Part shown: piece after piece, positions 43,109 to 51,993 of the stretch
Position numbering within the stretch: the first letter of the stretch is position 1
Layout: the number at the start of each line of letters is the position of its first letter
Assembly: GCF_000375485.1 (NCBI RefSeq)
Contig: NZ_AQXE01000005.1
Span: 62,001 to 126,000 of the forward strand
Length of the DNA stretch: 64,000 nucleotides
From: Desulfovibrio oxyclinae DSM 11498
GTDB lineage: Bacteria; Desulfobacterota; Desulfovibrionia; Desulfovibrionales; Desulfovibrionaceae
Direction: 5' to 3'
The notes under the pieces: model-generated
The model's database searches: none
What the model was told of the DNA's origin: nothing
What the model saw: only the letters and a program-made list of their open reading frames with translations
Program-made: the position numbers and the translations under genes

Positions 43109-46100
43109 TCAGCTCCAGCGGATGAGGCGGGTTTCGTACTTGCTGCCGAGGCCCGGATGCACGGGCAGGATACGTACGCCGTATCGCACCGGTCCCACCG
43201 TTGTGGGTGAATATTCGGCGGTGAACGTCAACGTGTTGCCTTCGGAGTGCTTGATGGTCATGGGCGCCACGTCCAGCGGCTTACTGCCGGAATCGTCCGC
43301 CACCACCAGTTCCGCCAGCAGCTCTTCGTCGTGCAGCTGCCCCTTGTCCACCTGCGCAGTGACGTGCAGCGGTTCGCCGTAGCGAATGATGTCGCCGCTG
43401 ATGCCCGTGACCCGCACCTCCTTGATCGAGGCCGTGGCAAATCTGCCGGGAATGCGCTTTCGCCAGCCGCCCACTTCGCGGGCCAGAGAGTATCCGTCAC
43501 GCGAGCGTCTTGATGAGAGTTCCAGAGCGGGCTTATACAGTTCTTCGATGTAATCCTCGACCATCCTGTGGGTTCCATACTGCCCGAGAGAGGTCTTCAT
43601 GGCGGCTCGCATACGGGATACCCATGCGTGGGGGACGCCGTGCTCGTCGCGATCGTAGAATTCGGGCACCACTTCGTGTTCCAGAACGGAGTAGAGGTGA
43701 TCCGCGTCCACGATGTCCTGATTGACCTGCGTGTCATAGACGATGCCCTGACCCACGGCCCAGCCGTTGGAGCCGTTGTAGGCCTCGTCCCACCAGCCGT
43801 CCAGTACGCTACAGTTCGGAACGCCGTTGGCCGCGGCCTTCATGCCGCTGGTGCCGCTGGCCTCCATGAGCCTTGTGGGCGTGTTGAGCCACAGGTCGGA
43901 GCCGGACACGAGCAGGCGCGCCAGCCGGATATCGTAGCCTTCGAGGAAGATGAGCCGTCCCATGAAGTCGTCCTGCTTGGCGAGCCTGACGATGAGGTTG
44001 ATGAAGCTTGCGCCCACGGTGTCCGCCGGATGCGCCTTGCCTGCAAAGATCAGGTTCACGGGACGGTCCGGGTTGCACAGGATGCTCTTGATGGTCTGCA
44101 TGTTGTGCAGGATCAGCGTTGGCCGCTTGTAGGCGGTGAAGCGGCGGGCGAAGCAGATGGTCAGGTGTCCCGGATTCAGCTCGCGCAGGAAGTGCCTGAG
44201 CCGGTTCGGCGCTTCGCCTTCGCGCTCCCACTGGTTCGAGATGGAGCTGCGGATCTTGTTGTAGAGTCGTTCCTTGAGACGGCAATGGATGTCCCACAGC
44301 TCGCGGTCCTCAACGGCATCGAGGCAGTTCCAGTCCTGATGCTGGCGCAGTGCGTCATGCAGGCCGACATGGCAGTTGCGTTCGATGGCACCGCGCATGT
44401 CCTCATCCACCCAGGAAGGCATGTGGACGCCGTTGGTCACGTGGCCGATGGGCACCTCGCCCAGCAGGAAGCCACGCCAGAGGTCCATCCACATTTTGCG
44501 CGAGACCTCGCCGTGCAGCCTGCTTACACCGTTCCTGCGGCAGGACAGGCGCAGGGCGAGTACGGTCATGTTCAGATGGTCCGATTCCTCGGCGTACATG
44601 TGCCCGAGGTTCCAGAGGCTGTCCCACGGGACGCCCATACCGGCGGCGTAGTTGCGAAAATAATTCTCCACCAGCGACTTTTCAAACCGCTCGTTGCCGG
44701 CGGGGACAGGCGTGTGCATGGTGAAAACCGTGGCTCCGCGCACTGCCTCCTTGGCTTCGGAGAATTCCATGCCCTCCATGACCATGAGTTGCCGGATGCG
44801 TTCCAGCAGCATGAAGGCCGAGTGTCCTTCATTGAGGTGGAAGATGCTCGGTTCGATTTCAAGGGCGTTAAGCAGTCGAACGCCGCCGATGCCGAGGATT
44901 ATTTCCTGCTCGATGCGTCCCTTGGAGGATGGCTCATACAGCCTTGCGGCGATGTCGCGGTCCGGGCGGGAGTTTTCCATCACGTCCGTGTCCAGCAGGT
45001 AGAGCGAGGCGCGGCCCACGCGTACTTCCCATATCTGGGCGAAGACCTGCCTGCCGGGCAGGTCCACGGTGACGAGGATGCGCTCGTCGTCAACGTTGTG
45101 CAGCGGTGTGACGGGCATTCCCGCAAACTCGTTTTCCCGGTACTCCACCACCTGATCGCCGTAGCCGTTGATGCGTTGGTGGAAGTAGCCGTTCTTGTAC
45201 AGCAGCGAGACACCCACAAAGGGCAGGTTCAGGTCGCTGGCGGATTTGATGTGGTCCCCGGCGAGCAGGCCGAGACCGCCGGAGTAGACGGGGATGCTTT
45301 CATGCAGGCCGAATTCCATGGAGAAATAGGCCACCGGGTTGTCCCAGGTGATGCCTTCAACATCTGCGTCGCCCTTTTGCGCCATGTAGGCGTCGAAGCG
45401 GGCGATGATGTCATGAAAGCGGCCCATGAATGCATCGTCGGACGTCAGACCGTTCAGACGGTCGCGGTCCATGGTGTCCAGAAAGCGTACCGGATTGGAC
45501 TCGCACGCATCCCAGTGTTCCGGGTCGATGTCGCGGAACAGGGCTTGCGCGTCCTTGTTCCAGACCCACCACAGGTTGTCGGCCAGTTCCCGCAGACGGG
45601 TCAGTGCCTCGGGCAGTTCGGTCACTACCGAAAACGAGCGCAGGCGTGGCTGTGTGGTGTTGACTCCGGAAAAGCTGATGAGTTCGCTCGGCGCCGCAGC
45701 CAGCCGTTGCACTCCGGCCACCCGCTCCGTCCGTGAGGCCGCAGAGCAAGTGTAGGCTTCTTCGTACAGGGGGTAGAAGTTGTCCCATGTGGTTTCTTCG
45801 GCAAGCTCGCGTGCGGCGTCACAGCGTTGTTCGTGCTCCTTGGCATCCCAGTGGGTGAAGCGATCCAGAAAATCGGTAAGCTGGTTCTTCGCCCCCGCGT
45901 AATCCTGATTCAGCCGATCCAGCACCATTACGCCCGGGTGTCCGTCGGGATGCTTTTCCAGCACCCACTGCCCGAATCCTGCGCGGTTCGAGGTGACGGT
46001 GGGCACGGCGAAGCTGGCACTTTCCATGGGGGTATAGCCCCACGGCTCATAGAAGGACGGGAAGACCGTCAGGTCCATTCCGGCGAGCGCGTCATAGTAT

Positions 46101-47344
46101 TCCATGTCGAGCACGCCGTCGTGCCCGTCAAGATAGACGGGGATGAAGATGGCACTGCACCGGTCATCCGTTTCGTTGTCGAGGCCCGCGTTGCGGCAGG
46201 CATTGACGATGGGATCCTGTTCCGGGCTTCCGATATGGTGCGTGGCGATGCCCGCGTATTTTTCCATGCCGTAGTGGCCCTTCTTGATGCGCATGCGCGC
46301 CTCGTCGCTGAATCCGGCGTAGCCGCAACTCACGAGGATGAACGTGACCACCTCCACGTCCTGCCCCTGAAGTCTGCCGTTGAGTTCCCCGAGACTCTCG
46401 ATGAGCATGTCGATGCCCTTGTTGTGGAATTCGTATCGTCCGCTGGTGGCCAGAAAGAGTGTTTTTTCCGGATCAAGGTCCCTTTCGAGGAAATGCGAGG
46501 TAAACTCCACCAACCGTTCCCGCGAGCGCTGCTTTCTTGTCATGACTTCTTCGGGCGCGCCGAAGTCGTCGAGGTTGAAGCCGTTGACCGTGACCACGTT
46601 CGGATCGGTGCCCAGCAGGGTCGCTGCCTCGCGCCGCGTGATGTTGCTGACCGTGGTGAAGCAGTCCGCCTCCCGTGCCGAGACCGATTCCATGGAGTGC
46701 TTGGCCGCCACGCCGAAGACCTTGGCCTCCTGCGTGGGTTCGATCTCGTCCAGATTGGCGTAGATGTCGTTTCCCGAGCCCGACATGGCCCGTCCAAGCA
46801 TGGTGGCGTGGGTGGTCAGCAGAGTGCAGACCGCCGGAGCGTGTTTGCGCAGGTGCAGCACTCCGGCTCCGGACATCCATTCGTGGAAATGGGCGTAGAC
46901 GTCGGAGACGTCTGCCGCGTCATCCGCAAATTCCTTGATGATCATGGCCGCCGCAGTGCTGAAGATTACCGGCTCCACGTAATCCCAGCCGCCGGTCATG
47001 GAATCCACGCCGAAGTCGTTCCAGAGCTGGAAGAGCAGCTTGTCGTGGTCGGGGACGGCCTGCAGAAAGTCCACGAGCAGAGCGTAGGGTTTGCCGGGCG
47101 CGTCCCAGCGTCCGGTTTCCACGTGGATGGAGCGATCGGCAAGCCGTTTGAGCGCAGGGCGCAGGTCATCCGGCGGCTCCCCCGGTTCGAATCCGGGGTT
47201 GCGGGCCAGTTTCGGGCCGATGACGGCGTACCGTTGCTCAAAAAGACGCGAGGCGTGTCCCGCCTTGCTGTTGAGGACGGTGTGGATGCCGCCGACCTTG
47301 TTGCAAACTTCCCAGGATATCTCGAAGAGCCAGCTGTTTTCCAT
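43109..47344 (-). CDS. glycogen synthase (GT3)-alpha-glucan phosphorylase fusion
   Basis: 1411 residues in one uninterrupted frame. Residues ~1-555 resemble eukaryote-type GT3 glycogen synthase (WLFEISWEVCNKVGGIHTVLNSKA, SGRYEFHNKGIDMLIE, PSFYEPWGYTPMES). Residues ~565-680 match the DUF3417 head of actinobacterial/archaeal-type phosphorylases, and ~680-1320 form a GT35 phosphorylase (YFSMEFGLHESIPVYSGGLG, HLNEGHSAF, GTSGMKAAANG with the PLP Lys near 1169). The last ~90 residues are a beta domain. It would both build glucan from NDP-glucose and release glucose 1-phosphate. AGGAG lies 8 bp before ATG 47344, which gives MENSWLFEIS; an in-frame extension is unlikely. Last gene of the operon. Confidence 0.9.
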   Translation of the reverse strand: MENSWLFEISWEVCNKVGGIHTVLNSKAGHASRLFEQRYAVIGPKLARNPGFEPGEPPDDLRPALKRLADRSIHVETGRWDAPGKPYALLVDFLQAVPDHDKLLFQLWNDFGVDSMTGGWDYVEPVIFSTAAAMIIKEFADDAADVSDVYAHFHEWMSGAGVLHLRKHAPAVCTLLTTHATMLGRAMSGSGNDIYANLDEIEPTQEAKVFGVAAKHSMESVSAREADCFTTVSNITRREAATLLGTDPNVVTVNGFNLDDFGAPEEVMTRKQRSRERLVEFTSHFLERDLDPEKTLFLATSGRYEFHNKGIDMLIESLGELNGRLQGQDVEVVTFILVSCGYAGFSDEARMRIKKGHYGMEKYAGIATHHIGSPEQDPIVNACRNAGLDNETDDRCSAIFIPVYLDGHDGVLDMEYYDALAGMDLTVFPSFYEPWGYTPMESASFAVPTVTSNRAGFGQWVLEKHPDGHPGVMVLDRLNQDYAGAKNQLTDFLDRFTHWDAKEHEQRCDAARELAEETTWDNFYPLYEEAYTCSAASRTERVAGVQRLAAAPSELISFSGVNTTQPRLRSFSVVTELPEALTRLRELADNLWWVWNKDAQALFRDIDPEHWDACESNPVRFLDTMDRDRLNGLTSDDAFMGRFHDIIARFDAYMAQKGDADVEGITWDNPVAYFSMEFGLHESIPVYSGGLGLLAGDHIKSASDLNLPFVGVSLLYKNGYFHQRINGYGDQVVEYRENEFAGMPVTPLHNVDDERILVTVDLPGRQVFAQIWEVRVGRASLYLLDTDVMENSRPDRDIAARLYEPSSKGRIEQEIILGIGGVRLLNALEIEPSIFHLNEGHSAFMLLERIRQLMVMEGMEFSEAKEAVRGATVFTMHTPVPAGNERFEKSLVENYFRNYAAGMGVPWDSLWNLGHMYAEESDHLNMTVLALRLSCRRNGVSRLHGEVSRKMWMDLWRGFLLGEVPIGHVTNGVHMPSWVDEDMRGAIERNCHVGLHDALRQHQDWNCLDAVEDRELWDIHCRLKERLYNKIRSSISNQWEREGEAPNRLRHFLRELNPGHLTICFARRFTAYKRPTLILHNMQTIKSILCNPDRPVNLIFAGKAHPADTVGASFINLIVRLAKQDDFMGRLIFLEGYDIRLARLLVSGSDLWLNTPTRLMEASGTSGMKAAANGVPNCSVLDGWWDEAYNGSNGWAVGQGIVYDTQVNQDIVDADHLYSVLEHEVVPEFYDRDEHGVPHAWVSRMRAAMKTSLGQYGTHRMVEDYIEELYKPALELSSRRSRDGYSLAREVGGWRKRIPGRFATASIKEVRVTGISGDIIRYGEPLHVTAQVDKGQLHDEELLAELVVADDSGSKPLDVAPMTIKHSEGNTLTFTAEYSPTTVGPVRYGVRILPVHPGLGSKYETRLIRWS

Positions 47345-47354
47345 GCCGATGCTC

Positions 47355-48560
47355 CTATGCGGCCTTGTCGGCGGTTTGTCTTTCAATGGTCAGGGCTATA
47401 TCGTTGAGGACGTTCATGTACGTGATGAACGCCTGATGCGGCGTCGGATACGGGTTGAAGTACTTGTGCACGTCGCCGTCGGAAAACCACTTGGTGCACA
47501 TGTAATAAAAGTGGTCCGAGGTCAGAAGCTCGCGCCATGTGGCGATCACTTCGTCGTCGTCGCAGGCGAGCACCTTCTCCTCAAGCGAATAGGCCAGCTC
47601 TGCGGCCGCATCCTGCATGGGGTTGCCCAGCCATGCGGAGATGTCGCGCTCGAGGTCTGCCCACGAGGTGAAGTAGGGCACGTCCAGCTGCGCCACGGGG
47701 TCACTGATGGCCGAGGCCTCCGCAGGGGTGCGGAAAGCGAAGTCCCCGTGCTTCATGAGCATGTCCGGCAGGGCCCGGAAGAACTCGAAGATGCCGGTAT
47801 CGGCCCACTGGTGCTCCCCGAAGGTTTCGTAGTCCATGAACAGGTTGATGGTCTCTCCGGTTCCCGCCGTGGCGTGCACCCAGCGCGCGAAGGTGTCCGC
47901 GGACACGGGCCACTGGTCCCAGTTACGGTCCGAAAAACGAAACGCGATGTCGTCCGAGAGCCGGTAGTTCTTGAGCAGGGTCTTGAGCTTGTAGCACCCG
48001 GCGGGCTGATACGCGAAGTTTGGAGAGCGCCAGCCGAGCACCTGATCCGCCCCTTCGGCGAGGATGGTGGAAAAGCCCAGACGCTCAATCTCGCGAGCCA
48101 GATCATTGTTGTAGATCAGTTCGGTGTTGCGGAAGGTGCGGGTCTCCATGCCGAAGAAATCCTTGATGACATCCCGGTGCTGCTTCACCTGCCTGCGGAA
48201 TTCCTTTCTGGAGAAAAGAAAGGAGAGCGAGTGGTAATAGGTCTCTCCTATGAATTCCACGCAGCCCGTATCCGCCAGTCGCCGGAAGGAGTCCAGCACG
48301 TCGGGCCGGAATTCCTGCATCTGTTCCAGCGCCACGCCGGTGATGGAGTAGGCGATGCGGAATTTCCCCCGGTGCTGTTCGATGAGGTCCAGCATCATCC
48401 GGTTCGAGGGAATGTAGCATTTGTCCGCCACCTTGTTCATGATCTCCCGGTTGGCCCGTTCGTCGCGATGGGGCCTGCCCGTGCCCAGATCGAAGAACGA
48501 AAACGACTGGTCCAGCCGAGCGGGCTGGTGCACCTGAAAATAAAAGCATATCGAGGTCAT
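47355..48560 (-). CDS. GH57 alpha-amylase/glucanotransferase
   Basis: 401 residues from ATG 48560. Family 57 motifs are present: FQVHQPARLD at the start, FIGETYYHSL, FRNTELIYNN with the nucleophile Glu, and FMDYETFGEHQW with the acid Asp. Such enzymes hydrolyse or transfer alpha-1,4-glucan segments; no signal peptide, so it acts on cytoplasmic glucan. The ATG overlaps the stop of the GT4 gene (ATGA) and GGAG lies 9 bp upstream. It could supply the branching activity of the pathway, but GH57 branching enzymes are usually longer (~520+ residues). Confidence 0.88.
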   Translation of the reverse strand: MTSICFYFQVHQPARLDQSFSFFDLGTGRPHRDERANREIMNKVADKCYIPSNRMMLDLIEQHRGKFRIAYSITGVALEQMQEFRPDVLDSFRRLADTGCVEFIGETYYHSLSFLFSRKEFRRQVKQHRDVIKDFFGMETRTFRNTELIYNNDLAREIERLGFSTILAEGADQVLGWRSPNFAYQPAGCYKLKTLLKNYRLSDDIAFRFSDRNWDQWPVSADTFARWVHATAGTGETINLFMDYETFGEHQWADTGIFEFFRALPDMLMKHGDFAFRTPAEASAISDPVAQLDVPYFTSWADLERDISAWLGNPMQDAAAELAYSLEEKVLACDDDEVIATWRELLTSDHFYYMCTKWFSDGDVHKYFNPYPTPHQAFITYMNVLNDIALTIERQTADKAA

Positions 48561-49843
48561 GCCTGTTCTCCGCACAGTTGCGAGTAAATGTCGATCACCT
48601 GTTCCGCCGCCTGTTCCCAGCGGATCTTCTTGAGCGTCTCAGCGCCCTTGCGGGCCAGCTCTGCGCTCAGGTCGTCGTCGGTGATGATTTCGAGGATGCT
48701 CTTGGCAAGCAGATCCACGTCCCAGAAGTCCACCTTCACGGCGTTGTCCAACAACTCCGCGACGCCGGACTGACGGGAGACGATGATGGGCACGTCATGC
48801 ACCATGGCTTCCAGCGGCGTGATGCCGAACGGCTCGGAAACGCTGGGCATCACGTACAGGTCGCTCATGGCGTATATGCGCTCCACGTCCGTGCCGCGCA
48901 CGAAGCCGAGGAAGTGAAAGCGGTCCGCCAAACGCTTGTCCGCCATCAGTTCCACCATTCGCGGGAACATATCCCCGGAGCCGGCCATGACGAAACGCAC
49001 GTCGCGGTACTGCTTCAGCACTTTCGCGGCAGCTTCGACAAAATAGTCGGGCCCTTTCTGGAGTGTGATGCGCCCGAGGAAGAGCACGATCTTTTCCTTG
49101 TAGGGCTTGTGCAGCCGCAGCGCGCCGAAACGCCGATCCCGCGAGACCGCGTTGTAGACGACCTTCACCTTTTCCGGCGGGATGGAGTACCGGGTAATGA
49201 TCCGGTCGCGCGTGTAATGGCTCACGGCAATGACGGTGTCTGCGGCCTCGAATCCGGCTCGTTCGATGTCGTAGACCTGCTGGTTCACATGCTCGCCGCT
49301 GCGGTCGAATTCGAGCGCGTGCGCATGGACCACCAGCGGCTTTCCGGAAACGCGTCTGGCCTCGATTCCCGCAGGAAAGGTCATCCAGTCGTGCGCGTGA
49401 ATGACGTCGAAATCGCCCTTGGTGGCGAGATGCGCGCCGATGACGCCGTAACGCACGATCTCTGCCATGAGGTTCTCGCCGTAGCCGCCGGAAAAATCGG
49501 AGTCCAGCTCGCCGACAATGTCCTCGATGCGCAGGTTGCGCTCGGTTTCAAGGATGGAGCGGTACTCCTTTTCCGTGATGTAGGGCCGAAGCGGCGAGAG
49601 CACTTCCAGCACCTTGACCCTGTTGGTCAGTTCGGCCACTTCGCGCACGCCCACCGTGCTGCGAATCTGGTTGGCGCCGATAAGGTCCAGATGCGAGGCG
49701 TCCTCCCCGGTTTCCAGCCGGGGCAGCACGAAGCTCACTTCCGTGCCCAGCGAGGCAAGCCCTTTTGTCAGGCCGAGGCAGGCGGTACCGAGGCCCCCCG
49801 AGATGAATGGTGGGAACTCCCACCCGAACATGAGTACCCGCAT
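48557..49843 (-). CDS. GT4 glycosyltransferase, probable glucan synthase
   Basis: 428 residues, GT-B fold. It starts MRVLMFGWEFPPFISGGLGTACLGLTKGL, with the glycine loop also seen in GlgA-like enzymes, has VIHAHDWMTFPAG, VVYNAVSRD, LFLGRITLQKGPDYF, and ends with SVSEPFGITPLEAM, holding the E-x7-E pair. Context and these motifs suggest an ADP- or UDP-glucose-dependent alpha-glucan synthase, cytoplasmic. It lies 1 bp downstream of the debranching enzyme gene and overlaps the GH57 gene. GT4 and GT5 are hard to separate by eye. Confidence 0.8.
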   Translation of the reverse strand: MRVLMFGWEFPPFISGGLGTACLGLTKGLASLGTEVSFVLPRLETGEDASHLDLIGANQIRSTVGVREVAELTNRVKVLEVLSPLRPYITEKEYRSILETERNLRIEDIVGELDSDFSGGYGENLMAEIVRYGVIGAHLATKGDFDVIHAHDWMTFPAGIEARRVSGKPLVVHAHALEFDRSGEHVNQQVYDIERAGFEAADTVIAVSHYTRDRIITRYSIPPEKVKVVYNAVSRDRRFGALRLHKPYKEKIVLFLGRITLQKGPDYFVEAAAKVLKQYRDVRFVMAGSGDMFPRMVELMADKRLADRFHFLGFVRGTDVERIYAMSDLYVMPSVSEPFGITPLEAMVHDVPIIVSRQSGVAELLDNAVKVDFWDVDLLAKSILEIITDDDLSAELARKGAETLKKIRWEQAAEQVIDIYSQLCGEQA

Positions 49844-49844
49844 C

Positions 49845-51809
49845 TTATTTTCCTCCCAGCAGACGATGCAGCCTGATCACTTCCCCGACGCTCCAGGCCT
49901 GCGCGATGCAGCCTTCCGGCCGGTGGGGCGGATCGCCCGTGTAGATTTCCGGGATGGAGGCGATGCCGTATTCCTCGGGAAATGCGTCAAGCAACGGCTT
50001 GAGGTAGTCGCGCAGGAACTTTCGTGCCGATGTCGCATCCTCTGCCTGTTTCAGGAAGGCTTCTCCGAAGTGGCCGGCCAGCCATGGCCAGACCTGCCCC
50101 TGATGGTAGGCCGCGTCCCGCTGATCCGGACCGCCTTCGTAGAACGGGGCGTAGGCCGGGTTGCGGGGGGAGAGGGTGCGCAGGCCGAACGGCGTGAGCA
50201 GATGCTCCTGCACGGTCTGGATTACGGCGCGCATCCTGTCGATCCCCAGCATGGAGTGAGGCAGGGAGATCGCGAAGACCTGATTGGGGCGTATGGAGCG
50301 GTCTTGACCGTTGCCGTGCACCACGTCTGCGAGGCAGTTGTCCTCATGGTTCCAGAAGCGGTCTTCGAAGGCGGCGTGGAGTGCTCCGGCTGCGGACTCG
50401 GCGCGCCCGGCGAGCGCTTCTGCCGAATCCCGTTCTCGCGTCAATTCAAGGAAGAAGCGTAAGGCGTTGTACCACAGGGCATTGATTTCCACGGCGGCCC
50501 CGTGGCGCGGAGTGACGGGCCTGCCGTAGGCCTGCGCGTCCATCCACGTGAGCTGGGTGTTTTCATCACCGGCAAAGAGCAGCCCGGATTCGTCCACCCG
50601 GCAATGCGGGACCCTGCCCTCAAGGTGTGCGGCGACGATGTTGTGAAGCGCAGGATAAAGGGCCTCCTGCACGAATTCCATGCCGCCGCCGAAGCGCAGG
50701 TATTGCTGCACGGTCCAGAAGAAGAGCAGGGATGCGTCCACCGAGTTGTAGGCCATGTGCGAGGACTGCTGGGCCAGATAGTTCGGCAGCAGTCCGTCGC
50801 GTTCAAGAGAGGCGTAGGCGGATATGATCTCCTCGCCAAAGCCCTGCCTGCCGCAGCAGAAGGCCAGTCCGGGCAGGGCAAGCATGGTGTCGCGGCCCCA
50901 TTCGCCGAACCAGTGGTACCCCGCCACCACCGAAGGCATGTCGTCGCGGTTGCGCACGAGAAACTGCCTGCCCTGGAATTTGAGGAACCGCACGTGCTTG
51001 CGGTTGGAGCGGCAACGGGAATATTCTTCTTCGCGTCGCGCCAGTTCCGCCTTGCGTCTGCGTTCGGGGTTCTTCACTTCCTCGGTGGATGCCGCGAAGA
51101 CCACGGGATTGCCCTTCTTCAGGACGACTTCGAACACGCCCGGGCAGAACAGGTCCTCATGATAGTCAAAGCCTCGGCTTCGTTCCTTGAGGTATTCAAG
51201 GCTATTGTACCACTTGGGTCCCGGGAAGAATTCGTTGGACCTGTTCAGCGTCATGTAAAGGGGCGGCATCCCCTCGTAGGGGTCGATCTTGCGTCCGTTG
51301 CGCACCGGGAAAGTCTTGGGACGCAGGTGCATGTTCTCATGAGCGAGGGCGTGGATATCCCGATAGGCCAGCAGCGGCCTGAGCCGAAGCGTGGGGGAGA
51401 TGGAACCTTCAAGCAGTTCGTAGCAGATCAGCACGCTGTTTTCCCCGTGCACCATCATGGTGCTTTTTCGCACCACCGTATCGCCGATGCGGTAAGTCGC
51501 GCTCGGCGTCAGCCCCTGTTCGAAGCCGTCAAAGAACTGGTGCCCGGTGGGGTGGTACACGCCGGGATATTTGTTGGTGGAAAGGAGGAACTCCTTTTCG
51601 CCGTGCATGAGCGAGGCTTCCACCTTGGAAAGCAGCACAAAGCTGCCCCGGGGTTCGCGCAGGGCGGCCACAAGCATGCCATGGTACTTTCTCGTATGGC
51701 AGTTGATGACCGTGCTTGAGGCATAGCCGCCAAGACCGTTGGTATCGAGCCATTCCCGGCGCTGTGCCGCCTCGGTGTTGATGCAGTCTTCCCGTTGGAC
51801 TTTTCGCAT
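49845..51809 (-). CDS. glycogen debranching enzyme (amylo-alpha-1,6-glucosidase)
   Basis: 654 residues from ATG 51809 (MRKVQREDCIN), behind AAGG. The N-terminal half is the bacterial/archaeal GDE_N domain (EWLDTNGLGGYASSTVINCHTRKYHGMLVAA); the C-terminal half is the (alpha/alpha)6 GDE_C domain (GYHWFGEWGRDTMLALPGL, GDENTQLTWMDA, NQVFAISLPHSML, YHQGQVWPWL). It removes branch points in stored glucan. First gene of the four-gene operon; all downstream genes overlap or nearly abut. An in-frame extension to 51872 is less likely. Confidence 0.92.
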   Translation of the reverse strand: MRKVQREDCINTEAAQRREWLDTNGLGGYASSTVINCHTRKYHGMLVAALREPRGSFVLLSKVEASLMHGEKEFLLSTNKYPGVYHPTGHQFFDGFEQGLTPSATYRIGDTVVRKSTMMVHGENSVLICYELLEGSISPTLRLRPLLAYRDIHALAHENMHLRPKTFPVRNGRKIDPYEGMPPLYMTLNRSNEFFPGPKWYNSLEYLKERSRGFDYHEDLFCPGVFEVVLKKGNPVVFAASTEEVKNPERRRKAELARREEEYSRCRSNRKHVRFLKFQGRQFLVRNRDDMPSVVAGYHWFGEWGRDTMLALPGLAFCCGRQGFGEEIISAYASLERDGLLPNYLAQQSSHMAYNSVDASLLFFWTVQQYLRFGGGMEFVQEALYPALHNIVAAHLEGRVPHCRVDESGLLFAGDENTQLTWMDAQAYGRPVTPRHGAAVEINALWYNALRFFLELTRERDSAEALAGRAESAAGALHAAFEDRFWNHEDNCLADVVHGNGQDRSIRPNQVFAISLPHSMLGIDRMRAVIQTVQEHLLTPFGLRTLSPRNPAYAPFYEGGPDQRDAAYHQGQVWPWLAGHFGEAFLKQAEDATSARKFLRDYLKPLLDAFPEEYGIASIPEIYTGDPPHRPEGCIAQAWSVGEVIRLHRLLGGK

Positions 51810-51993
51810 GTTCCGTGCCCTTCGTTGCGTGCTGTGGTTGTCTCCGGCAAAGAACCGGAGGAGACGGGTCAAACCTCAGCATAAATACAATCGGGGACAG
51901 GATTGCAAGCGAAAGATGGCAATCTTGCGTTATTAAAATGCAGTCGCCGGAGATGTTGAATGTCAACAGAGTGTTGGCGAATGTAAAGTCTGT

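Noticed and set aside
51953..51958. Leftward TTGACA upstream of the debranching enzyme gene as a promoter
   Set aside because: No -10 element at 16-18 bp spacing; the nearest TTTAAT is about 23 bp away.
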